Assembly (NCBI GenBank): GCA_947037995.1
Contig: CAMQUV010000021.1
Span: 1 to 10,346 of the forward strand
Direction of reading: 5' to 3'
DNA from: an uncultured Rikenellaceae bacterium
Lineage (GTDB): Bacteria > Bacteroidota > Bacteroidia > Bacteroidales > Rikenellaceae
Length of the DNA stretch: 10,346 nucleotides
The notes under the pieces are model-generated. The model was not told the origin of the DNA. It searched no databases and saw only the letters and a list, made by a program, of their open reading frames with translations. Every line of letters begins with the position of its first letter. Position 1 is the first letter of the stretch. Positions 1 to 6,486 of this stretch are shown here, in pieces. The position numbers were made by a program, and so were the translations under genes.

Positions 1-180
1 GGGTGTGTGCTGACTTGTTCAGCCGCGCCGAGGGGCGGGCGCTGGCTTCCAGGCTCCGCCTATACCAATAATTTTGGAATGGCGACAGCCAATTAAAAGG
101 TGTCTCTGACACCCCGATAGGCATCCGCTTTAATAATTTCAAAGCTAAATTCGCATAGATAGCAATTCCAGCGTTTTTCG
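1..180. other. Undetermined GC-rich segment downstream of recG
   Basis: No gene can be assigned. The first 60 bases are about 73% G+C (44 of 60 by hand count), clearly above the rest of the window, while 120-180 is AT-rich like the recG flank. Three short perfect stems are visible: GCTGA/TCAGC (9-13 with 19-23), GGCGG/CCGCC (34-38 with 56-60) enclosing CTGG/CCAG (42-45 with 49-52), and GGTGTC/GACACC (99-104 with 108-113). A minus-strand frame stays open from about 195 to the left edge, and plus-strand frames end at TAA 69-71 and TAA 94-96. None has a plausible start or a recognisable family. It could be the tail of a gene outside the window, a dispersed intergenic repeat, or a structured RNA; the sequence alone does not decide. 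Confidence 0.4.
91..113 (-). terminator. Putative intrinsic terminator of recG
   Basis: Read on the minus strand, the six-base stem GGTGTC/GACACC closes a three-base loop and is followed at once by TTTTAATT. It lies about 67 nt past the recG stop codon in the direction of recG transcription. G-U pairing can lengthen the stem slightly. The stem is short and the U-tract is interrupted, so termination may be partial. The same stem on the plus strand is followed by CCCGAT and has no U-tract, so only the minus orientation fits. Confidence 0.5.
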
Positions 181-2304
181 CTACGATATTTGCGAGAGCG
201 AGAAGCTACCTCCGCGTGAAATTCTCATTTTTTCGACTAGGTCTTTGAGTGGTTTATTGAGTGGGTGTGAGAGGTTTGGGTCGGCATTCAATATTTTTTC
301 GGCCTCGATGGTAGCGAGTTCAAGTAGGTCGGTATCTTTGGCAAGATTTGCGATACGCAGGTTCATAGCCTGACCACTTTGGCGCGTCCCTTCAATGTCC
401 CCAATACCACGAATTTCCATATCCAGCTCGGCTAGTTCAAACCCATCCGTTGTGCGACACATAGCGTTAAGTTTTTTCTCCGAATCGTTTGATATTTTAT
501 CGCCACTCATCAATATACAGTAGCTCTGTTCGGCACCACGACCCACTCGCCCCCTTAGCTGATGCAGCTGCGAGAGCCCGAATCTCTCGGCACTTTCTAT
601 AACCATAACCGAGGCGTTAGGCACGTTTACGCCAACCTCTATAACAGTAGTAGAGATAAGTATTTGCACCTTACCGCTCGCGAATAGACGCATACCATAA
701 TCCTTATCTTCGTTCGACATCTTACCGTGCACAACAACAGTGGCATATTCAGGTGCCGGAAAGTGGTGAAGAATCATCTCTGCCCCTTGTTCCAGATTAG
801 CAAAATCCATTGTCTCAGACTCCTTTATAAGCGGATACACCAGATATGCTTGTCTGCCTTTGGCTATCTGCTCTTTGATAAACCCTATCATACGCAGTCG
901 TTGCCCTTCTTTGATTAGAAAAGTTTGTATTGGCTTACGTCCGGGGGGTAGCTCATCAATTTTTGAGACATCCAAATCGCCATATACTGTCATAGCCAGC
1001 GTACGCGGAATTGGCGTTGCGGTCATTACGAGGATATGCGGCGCTTGGAGACTTTTACCCCAAAGTTTTGCACGCTGTTTCACCCCAAAGCGGTGTTGTT
1101 CATCTATTATGACAAGTCCCAATTTATAGAACTGCACAGGGTCTTCGATTAGTGCGTGTGTACCTATCAGTATAGCAATACGTCCATCGGCTAGTTCGGC
1201 GAGTATTCTTTCACGCTCTTTCTTGCGTGTCGAGCCTGTAAATATAGCTATATTAACACCCAGCCCCTCACATTGTTCACTTATTGAACGATAGTGTTGC
1301 TGCGCGAGTATCTCTGTTGGCGCCATCAATGCCGACTGGAATTTATTATCCAGAGCCAGCAGCATACACATCAATCCAACTATAGTTTTACCACTCCCCA
1401 CATCTCCTTGCAGCAGCCTATTCATCTGCCTTCCCGAGCCCATATCGGCACGCATCTCTTTCACCACCCTTTTTTGCGCCCCTGTGAGTGGGAACGGTAG
1501 TTTTTCAGTATAGAATCGGTTGAAATAGTTACCAACATTCTCGAAATTGTAACCTACGGATTTTTCGTGACGGTCGCGTTTATTTTGCGTCATCCCCAGT
1601 TGCAGGGGTATTAGCTCTTCCATTTTGAGCCTATATATAGCACGTTGCAGCGCCTCGCTACTAGTTGGAAAATGCGCCTGTTCGTAGGCCTCAACACGCG
1701 GCATTAGGTTCAGGCTTTGGGTCATATATTCGGGGAGGTTCTCACGAATATAAGGCTTACATTCGCTCCACACTTGTTTGACAAGTTTGTAGAGTGCTTT
1801 TGTGCCCATCCCCTCGTTAGTAAGGATTTCTGTTGTTGAGTATATCCCTTCGACTCCTACTGCTGATTTCTCGGCAGAGAGGCCTATTGGTTCAAATTCG
1901 GGGTGTACGATAGAGAGTGAGCCATTGTAGAACGATGGTCGTCCGAAAAAAATGTATTCTCGCCCCACCTCGATAGAGCGCTGTGCCCAAGCAAATCGCT
2001 GAAACCACAGCAGGTTTGCAAATCCGCTACTATCGGCAACTTCGACCGATAAACGCTGCTTGCGCGCCGCACCAGCAATGGCAAAACCAAGCACCTTAGC
2101 CCGAAACTGGACATAGGGATTCTCGGTACCCTCAACTATTTCGTTGATACGATAGAGTTTTGTGCGGTCCAGATAACGAATCGGGATATGTGTCAGCAAA
2201 TCACCATAGGTGACCAAACATAATTCAGACTCTAAAAGCGATGCTCGGCGAACACCGACGCCCTTTGAGAATTTTAATGGAGTATTTAATATTGTGTCAA
2301 TCAT
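181..2304 (-). CDS. recG: ATP-dependent DNA helicase RecG
   Basis: RecG is a cytoplasmic superfamily 2 helicase that regresses stalled replication forks and processes branched recombination intermediates. The 707-residue product is close to the usual RecG length. An N-terminal wedge/OB region covers roughly residues 60-150. The helicase core shows Walker A GDVGSGKT (300-307), the Walker B box DEQH (401-404), TAT (428-430) and motif VI QLRGRVGRG (582-590). The C-terminal region typical of RecG reads EIRGIGDIEGTRQSG (about 630-644); many RecG proteins have an LRGPG-like sequence there, so the I-G in place of P-G is a mild deviation. The ATG at 2304 is the only sensible start, because the conserved N-terminus follows directly and the next Met is far inside. 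The gene is divergent from the DUF3108 gene and probably monocistronic. Confidence 0.97.
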   Translation of the reverse strand: MIDTILNTPLKFSKGVGVRRASLLESELCLVTYGDLLTHIPIRYLDRTKLYRINEIVEGTENPYVQFRAKVLGFAIAGAARKQRLSVEVADSSGFANLLWFQRFAWAQRSIEVGREYIFFGRPSFYNGSLSIVHPEFEPIGLSAEKSAVGVEGIYSTTEILTNEGMGTKALYKLVKQVWSECKPYIRENLPEYMTQSLNLMPRVEAYEQAHFPTSSEALQRAIYRLKMEELIPLQLGMTQNKRDRHEKSVGYNFENVGNYFNRFYTEKLPFPLTGAQKRVVKEMRADMGSGRQMNRLLQGDVGSGKTIVGLMCMLLALDNKFQSALMAPTEILAQQHYRSISEQCEGLGVNIAIFTGSTRKKERERILAELADGRIAILIGTHALIEDPVQFYKLGLVIIDEQHRFGVKQRAKLWGKSLQAPHILVMTATPIPRTLAMTVYGDLDVSKIDELPPGRKPIQTFLIKEGQRLRMIGFIKEQIAKGRQAYLVYPLIKESETMDFANLEQGAEMILHHFPAPEYATVVVHGKMSNEDKDYGMRLFASGKVQILISTTVIEVGVNVPNASVMVIESAERFGLSQLHQLRGRVGRGAEQSYCILMSGDKISNDSEKKLNAMCRTTDGFELAELDMEIRGIGDIEGTRQSGQAMNLRIANLAKDTDLLELATIEAEKILNADPNLSHPLNKPLKDLVEKMRISRGGSFSLSQIS

Positions 2305-2310
2305 ACTTCA

Positions 2311-2318
2311 CAAATATA
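2311..2318 (-). promoter_or_regulatory. Candidate -7 box for recG
   Basis: On the minus strand this is TATATTTG, an exact match to the Bacteroidota -7 consensus TAnnTTTG. It ends only 6 nt before the recG ATG, so transcription would start almost at the start codon and give a leaderless or nearly leaderless mRNA. No TTG-type -33 element is visible 19-21 nt upstream. In an AT-rich gap the match could be chance. Confidence 0.35.
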
Positions 2319-2324
2319 GTGCAA

Positions 2325-2338
2325 AAAAAATATTTTTT
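2325..2338. repeat. 14-bp perfect AT palindrome between divergent genes
   Basis: AAAAAATATTTTTT is a perfect inverted repeat in the middle of the 84-bp divergent region between recG and the DUF3108 gene, between candidate -7 boxes on both strands. It could bend DNA, act as an upstream A-tract element, or be a regulator site. AT-rich palindromes are easily formed by chance, so function is unproven. Confidence 0.3.
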
Positions 2339-2340
2339 CT

Positions 2341-2348
2341 TATCTTTA
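2341..2348 (+). promoter_or_regulatory. Candidate -7 box for the DUF3108 gene
   Basis: TATCTTTA matches the Bacteroidota -7 consensus TAnnTTTG except at the last base. It lies 40 nt before the ATG at 2389, giving a plausible short leader. No clear -33 TTG is found at the expected distance, so the call rests on one box and its location. Confidence 0.35.
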
Positions 2349-2388
2349 CGAAACTAATCTCCCCATTTTGGGAAAATACTTTATATAT

Positions 2389-3222
2389 ATGAGAAATTTC
2401 TTGTTGCTTGTGGCACTTTTGGCGTTTTTACCGGCGCCCGTAGTTGCGCAAAACATTGGGCAAGCCCCTTCGAACAAACAACCCTTTCAGGACAAAGAAG
2501 AGCTCCACTACTCTATCCACTACACATCTGCAATGATTCGTGCGGCAGTAGCGGATGCAACGCTATCGGTGAGGAAAATTAACACCAAAGACTCCATACA
2601 ATACCAATTCAAAGGCTACGGCAAAACACGGCCATTTTTCAATTGGTTCTATAAACTCGAAGACACATACATTTCTACCGTCGATGCTACGACGCTCAAA
2701 CCCCATAAAGTTGTCAATACAATGAGAGAAGGCGGGTATATGTATGACCAAGAATTTAACTTTGACTGGCAAAAAAAAGTAGTTAACACCCTAGGCCATA
2801 ACATTAAACGCGATAGGAAATACTATAAAACTATGCCCCTGATGCAGAATAGCTTTGACGGCCTGTCGCTGTTTTACAACCTTCGTAGTATGGATATGAC
2901 CAAACTCGAAAAAGGACAGCAAATTAAACTCGACCTAGTGCTAGAAGATACCATACGCTCAATTAAACTACGATTTATAAAACGTGAGAACCTTGAGGTA
3001 GAAGAGCTCGGAACGTTTAAAACGCTACGTTTCGATTGCCAATTTGCAACCTCTACGGAAGAGGCTTTTGCCGATGGCGACGAGTTTTCACTCTGGATTA
3101 CTGATGATGCTAACAAAATCCCGGTCTATGTCAAATCCCCTATTAAAGTTGGGAGCCTTACTGTGACCCTCACTTCGTGGAAGGGGCTCCGAGCACCCGT
3201 CTATGTAGTCTACGAAGAGTAA
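2389..3222 (+). CDS. Exported DUF3108 domain protein
   Basis: This 277-residue protein resembles the DUF3108 family of exported Bacteroidota and Proteobacteria proteins, whose molecular function is not established. A signal peptide is clear: an arginine at position 2, a hydrophobic run at about 4-16, and a likely cleavage after PVVA (20). Mature features include the opening strand region KEELHYSIHYTSA (about 37-49), a DGLSLFYNLR segment (157-166), and LWITDDANKIPVYVKSPIKV near the C-terminus, which is the most family-like part. It is probably periplasmic and rich in beta strand. I chose the ATG at 2389 over an in-frame TTG at 2368, because the ATG gives a conventional signal peptide and the TTG would add seven residues before it. 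There is no Shine-Dalgarno. The M15 peptidase gene follows after 43 nt and is probably co-transcribed. Confidence 0.82.
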   Translation: MRNFLLLVALLAFLPAPVVAQNIGQAPSNKQPFQDKEELHYSIHYTSAMIRAAVADATLSVRKINTKDSIQYQFKGYGKTRPFFNWFYKLEDTYISTVDATTLKPHKVVNTMREGGYMYDQEFNFDWQKKVVNTLGHNIKRDRKYYKTMPLMQNSFDGLSLFYNLRSMDMTKLEKGQQIKLDLVLEDTIRSIKLRFIKRENLEVEELGTFKTLRFDCQFATSTEEAFADGDEFSLWITDDANKIPVYVKSPIKVGSLTVTLTSWKGLRAPVYVVYEE

Positions 3223-3265
3223 GGCAAAACAACACAGTAAACCCACCCCTACTCACACACCCACT

Positions 3266-3892
3266 ATGCACAAAACCATAACCCTAGTAGCCCTCATATT
3301 CTCACTCAGCCTTAGTGTAATTACAGCCAAATCACAAGAGAACAACTCCGCCGCACAAAATATCGAACTACACGAACTAGTCACAGGAACAACCGCACCG
3401 CAAAGCATTATCGACAACCTCGCGCTAATCAACGTACAATTCTATAACGCCAACAACACACTCCAAACAGGCAAAATAATCGTACACAAACAACTAGCAA
3501 ACGACCTAATCGAGATTTTTGAATTTATCAAAGAAAATAAGCTCCCCGTAGAAATGGTCGCGCCTATAAAGTTCGACCTACCAGGAGGCAACACATCTAT
3601 GAACAGGCTAAACAATACGTATAGCTTCCACTATCGCCAAAAAGCCGCAGCAAAATCCCTGTCCCTACACTCCATCGGCACTGCCATAGACATCAACCCT
3701 TTCAACAACCCATATATCTCCACCAAAGGCGATACTATCCCAAAAGGCGCAACCTACAACCCCACTACCGACCAACGCTCACTACATAGCAAACACCCAC
3801 TTGTCCTTAAATTCAAACAAATGGGCTGGGTTTGGGGAGGCGACTGGAAATACACAAAAGACTATATGCACTTCCAAAAACGCCTGAAATAG
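3266..3892 (+). CDS. Exported M15-family D-Ala-D-Ala carboxypeptidase-like peptidase
   Basis: The 208-residue product fits the M15 zinc metallopeptidases of the D-alanyl-D-alanine carboxypeptidase/endolysin type, which trim peptidoglycan stem peptides. A signal peptide occupies about residues 1-21, with no lipobox, so the enzyme is probably periplasmic. Visible motifs are FHYR (121-124), HSIGTAIDINP (135-145) with likely zinc ligands H135 and D142, WVWGGDW (188-194), and DYMHF (199-203) with likely catalytic D199 and zinc ligand H202. All expected active-site residues are present, so it should be active. The gene follows the DUF3108 gene by 43 nt without an obvious promoter and converges on the lipoprotein gene. 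Its coding strand is strikingly C-rich and G-poor compared with the neighbours. Cell-wall substrate is inferred from family only. Confidence 0.88.
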   Translation: MHKTITLVALIFSLSLSVITAKSQENNSAAQNIELHELVTGTTAPQSIIDNLALINVQFYNANNTLQTGKIIVHKQLANDLIEIFEFIKENKLPVEMVAPIKFDLPGGNTSMNRLNNTYSFHYRQKAAAKSLSLHSIGTAIDINPFNNPYISTKGDTIPKGATYNPTTDQRSLHSKHPLVLKFKQMGWVWGGDWKYTKDYMHFQKRLK

Positions 3893-3934
3893 AATGTTTT
3901 AGAGTTTTCTTTTATAGGGGAAACTTATTTCAGG
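3883..3934. terminator. Inverted repeat spanning two convergent stop codons, possible bidirectional terminator
   Basis: CCTGAAATA (3883-3891) pairs perfectly with TATTTCAGG (3926-3934). An inner stem GTTTTC/GGAAAC (3904-3909 with 3919-3924, one G-U pair) lies inside its loop. The outer arms overlap the last codons and stops of both convergent genes. A nested structure in a 32-bp convergent gap suggests shared termination, but there is no clean GC-rich stem plus U-tract. Confidence 0.3.
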
Positions 3935-5112
3935 AATGGTTTGAGTTGACTTTCAATAATACCGTTACCGTACCCGCTCCATTTAAGCACAATTTTCCCG
4001 TCTGGGTCAATCAACACATAGTGCGGAACTCCTTGAACACCATAACTAGCAGCCAGACCAGTACGCGCGCCCCTTAGTTCGTTCCACTGATTTCCGGTGA
4101 GTTTACGTTTAGCAATAAAAGTTTTCCAAAAATCCTTTGAGTCTTCACTAATACTAACTACATTGAGTTTCTCAGCATATTGATGCTCCACTCTGCCCAA
4201 CTCGGGCAAAGATTGAATACAGGGGCCACATCCCGCGCTCCAAAAATCGAGCAGAATGTACTTTCCTTTTAGCTCACTAAGGCTACGCTGAACGCCCAAA
4301 GTGTCAAACAAAACACCGTCAACCATAGCATCGCCAACCTCGAGCTGTTCTGGCAGCGACATATAGCCGACAATTAGCTCCCCTTGCGGAGTCAATTTAT
4401 CTTGGTCTGAGAGTTTTGTGAAGAGCTTTTTGAGAGTAGGAATTACTTTTGATTCTTTGTCATACTGCATAACAGCAACAGAGCTCAAAAATTGGTCTAA
4501 CCACATTTTGGTAACTGGAGCAGTCTCCATAAATTCCAGTTTCTTAGCAGTTGCACTACCATAAGTAGCCATTAATAGGTTAAACAATGAATCTTGCGTG
4601 GCTTTAGCCTCTTTTTTTTGTTGTTCGGTGAGAGGCTTAGAAGGTTTTGAAAACATAAGCGCCAACCTTTCAGCATCAATTCTAGCGGCCAAAAGTAGCT
4701 CTTCGCGCTGCGACAGCATAAACAAATCGGCCTCTTTTTGCTCCTCAATATCACTCTCGACAGACCATAAAAGTGGAATATGCCCATCGCCCGTAATTGT
4801 CACAACTTCGGTAGGTGCAACACAAATTTCACGAAAAGGCGAAGTTTCTACGGTTTGTCCAAGACTTAAATGGAGTAATCGCGTACCATTAGAAATGGTA
4901 TCTTGGAACGAAAATTCACCATTTATAATGGTATCCATACCAATAATTTGATATAGGTTTCCGTTTAGCACATAGAATTGTATTTGTGTACTATCTGGGA
5001 TATTTTGAATTTTCCCTTTGACAATAAATTCACCTGCGGGGGCAGAATGCGAACAAGCAAAGAGGGAAAATAAGCTGACTAGAACAGCCAGAGATTGGGT
5101 AATTTTACACAT
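3925..5112 (-). CDS. TlpA-like thioredoxin-fold lipoprotein with DUF4369-like N-terminus
   Basis: This 395-residue protein has the architecture common among Bacteroidota thiol-disulfide oxidoreductases: a lipoprotein signal (lipobox LFAC, lipidated Cys20), a beta-rich DUF4369-like region at about 28-115, a helical middle at about 120-250, and a C-terminal thioredoxin/AhpC-TSA domain from about 265. The redox motif is CGPC (295-298, within DFWSAGCGPC), and the cis-proline is P363 in GVPHYVLID. Family members act in the cell envelope, reducing or exchanging protein disulfides; the partner here is unknown. With both cysteines and the cis-Pro present it should be redox active. It lies 84 nt downstream of the M16 pair with a promoter-like sequence in the gap, so it may be transcribed alone as well as by read-through. 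The ATG at 5112 is supported by the signal sequence. Confidence 0.9.
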   Translation of the reverse strand: MCKITQSLAVLVSLFSLFACSHSAPAGEFIVKGKIQNIPDSTQIQFYVLNGNLYQIIGMDTIINGEFSFQDTISNGTRLLHLSLGQTVETSPFREICVAPTEVVTITGDGHIPLLWSVESDIEEQKEADLFMLSQREELLLAARIDAERLALMFSKPSKPLTEQQKKEAKATQDSLFNLLMATYGSATAKKLEFMETAPVTKMWLDQFLSSVAVMQYDKESKVIPTLKKLFTKLSDQDKLTPQGELIVGYMSLPEQLEVGDAMVDGVLFDTLGVQRSLSELKGKYILLDFWSAGCGPCIQSLPELGRVEHQYAEKLNVVSISEDSKDFWKTFIAKRKLTGNQWNELRGARTGLAASYGVQGVPHYVLIDPDGKIVLKWSGYGNGIIESQLKPFLK

Positions 5113-5143
5113 AATTTCAGTTTTAAGGGGGTAAATTAGTAAT

Positions 5144-5175
5144 GCAATATAGCTATAAAACGACCAAATACCAAA
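5144..5175 (-). promoter_or_regulatory. Candidate promoter of the thioredoxin-like lipoprotein gene
   Basis: On the minus strand a TTTG (5175-5172) is followed, after 20 nt, by TATATTGC (5151-5144). This resembles the Bacteroidota -33 TTTG and -7 TAnnTTTG elements, with one mismatch in the latter and a usual spacing. It lies about 31 nt upstream of the ATG at 5112 and is the best-formed promoter candidate in the window. The 84-bp gap otherwise holds only a run of seven C (5191-5197) at the end of the preceding gene. Confidence 0.45.
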
Positions 5176-5196
5176 AAATTAGCGCAGTAACCCCCC

Positions 5197-6465
5197 CTAG
5201 CCCACTGTAACGTAGGTAAAAGTATCTGGGTCTAAATGCTTGGCTACCAGCTCAGAAACTCGCTCAGGCGTTACGCTACGCACACCCTGCAAAAATTCAT
5301 CGAGGTGGTCAGCTGGGAGGTTCGACTGTATGTTTTCGATAACAACATCCGCCACACCAAATGGCCCATCGACTATTCGCATCAATTCGCCGAGAATCAT
5401 ATTTTTGACTTCGTTAAGCTCCTCTGTATCAATCTTTTCTGTCGCAAGTTCTTGGAGTTCATAGCGAATTTGCACAATAGTATCGTCGAGTGATTCGGTC
5501 GAAACATCCGAGGCGATAGCAAAATAACCCGAGTATTCTAGCGAGACAATCGCCGAGTAAATTCCGTAGGTATATCCACGTTCTTCGCGTATATTTTGCA
5601 TTAATCGAGAGCCAAAATAGCCCCCCAGAATCATTGCAACTACTTTCATATCCACATAATCTGGGTGCTCTTTGGTAAAAAGCAGCTTACCCATTCTCAA
5701 TGATGTTTGCACAGCCCCGTCACGTTTAATCACCAGTGGTTCAGCACTTTGCGGCTGAATAAATTCTATTTCGACAGGTATTTTAGCCGAGGGCAGTGTT
5801 TGAAGAAAGTCTGTTATTTGCGTAATTGTATGGGCAGTAATTTTGCCCGATGCAACTGCAAAACAGTTGTCCGAGGTAACAAAATTGCGATGAAACTCGA
5901 CCAAATGGTCACGTGTAAGTGTGTCATAATCAGCAATTTGCGAGCATTTTCCGTAGGCGTGATTTTCGCCAAAAAGGACTTGTCCAAATTTCTCACGCGC
6001 AACGTAAGCCGGTTTTTCGCGCTCTATGGTGAGTTGTTGTTTACGTTTAGTTTTATAGATATCGATTTCGTGTTGAGCGAAAGCAGGTTTCACGACACAT
6101 TCTTGCAGGAGTTCGAGAGATTGTGGCAGGAATTTTTCGAGGCACGTAATTGTAATAATAGCGCTATCACGGTCACACGATGCGTCATAATATATGCCAT
6201 AAAAATCCAGTTTTTCGGCAATTTCGGCCGAGCTAAGATTTTCCGACCCTTCGCTAAGTAGGTTAAACATTGCGCTGGCAGTAAATGGGTGGTTTTGGTG
6301 TCTGCTCCCTGCTTTAAAAACGAGCGAAAGTCTAACAACTTCGACTACCGATGGGGACATCGAGTAAAGTGTAACTCCGTTAGGGCTATTATGGGTTGTT
6401 ATTTCGGGCAGTGTAAGACTCTGGGGCAGAGACGTTTGCGGAATTATTGTTCTATTTAGTGTCAT
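5197..6465 (-). CDS. M16 family protein, non-catalytic subunit
   Basis: The 422-residue product has the two-lobed M16 (pitrilysin/mitochondrial processing peptidase) layout, but the inverted zinc motif HxxEH is absent: around residues 59-73, where it should lie, the sequence reads HPFTASAMFNLLSEG. The second lobe keeps the family's substrate-binding segment, NIREERGYTYGIYS (291-304), with R293/R296 and Y298/Y300. This is the pattern of the inactive partner in two-subunit bacterial M16 peptidases. The catalytic partner is encoded directly upstream, 21 nt away on the same strand, so a heterodimer is the natural inference. There is no signal peptide, and the location is unclear from sequence; a cytoplasmic place is simplest. 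The start at 6465 has no Shine-Dalgarno, but the first strand of the fold (about residue 29 onward) follows at normal distance. Confidence 0.9.
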   Translation of the reverse strand: MTLNRTIIPQTSLPQSLTLPEITTHNSPNGVTLYSMSPSVVEVVRLSLVFKAGSRHQNHPFTASAMFNLLSEGSENLSSAEIAEKLDFYGIYYDASCDRDSAIITITCLEKFLPQSLELLQECVVKPAFAQHEIDIYKTKRKQQLTIEREKPAYVAREKFGQVLFGENHAYGKCSQIADYDTLTRDHLVEFHRNFVTSDNCFAVASGKITAHTITQITDFLQTLPSAKIPVEIEFIQPQSAEPLVIKRDGAVQTSLRMGKLLFTKEHPDYVDMKVVAMILGGYFGSRLMQNIREERGYTYGIYSAIVSLEYSGYFAIASDVSTESLDDTIVQIRYELQELATEKIDTEELNEVKNMILGELMRIVDGPFGVADVVIENIQSNLPADHLDEFLQGVRSVTPERVSELVAKHLDPDTFTYVTVG

Positions 6466-6486
6466 TATATAATGTGGTCTCAGTAA

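Noticed and set aside
1..195. Minus-strand open frame of about 65 codons as a gene overlapping the recG end
   Set aside because: It has no start codon in its first half, no ribosome-binding site and no recognised family, and it contains the putative recG terminator; kept only as an undetermined segment.
2368..2388. TTG start adding seven residues to the DUF3108 protein
   Set aside because: The ATG at 2389 directly precedes a standard signal peptide; the extension has no ribosome-binding site and spoils the N-region.
4598..4951. A 117-codon plus-strand open frame rich in serine and isoleucine
   Set aside because: It is the antisense shadow of the thioredoxin-like lipoprotein gene; the low-complexity composition is a product of the opposite-strand codons.
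5191..5197. Run of seven C as a possible phase-variation tract
   Set aside because: It sits at and after the stop codon of the M16 gene, so slippage would not switch a reading frame of an obvious surface or restriction gene.
5707..6261. A 184-codon plus-strand open frame
   Set aside because: It lies wholly inside the minus-strand M16 gene, which has clear family motifs, and its translation has no recognisable domain.
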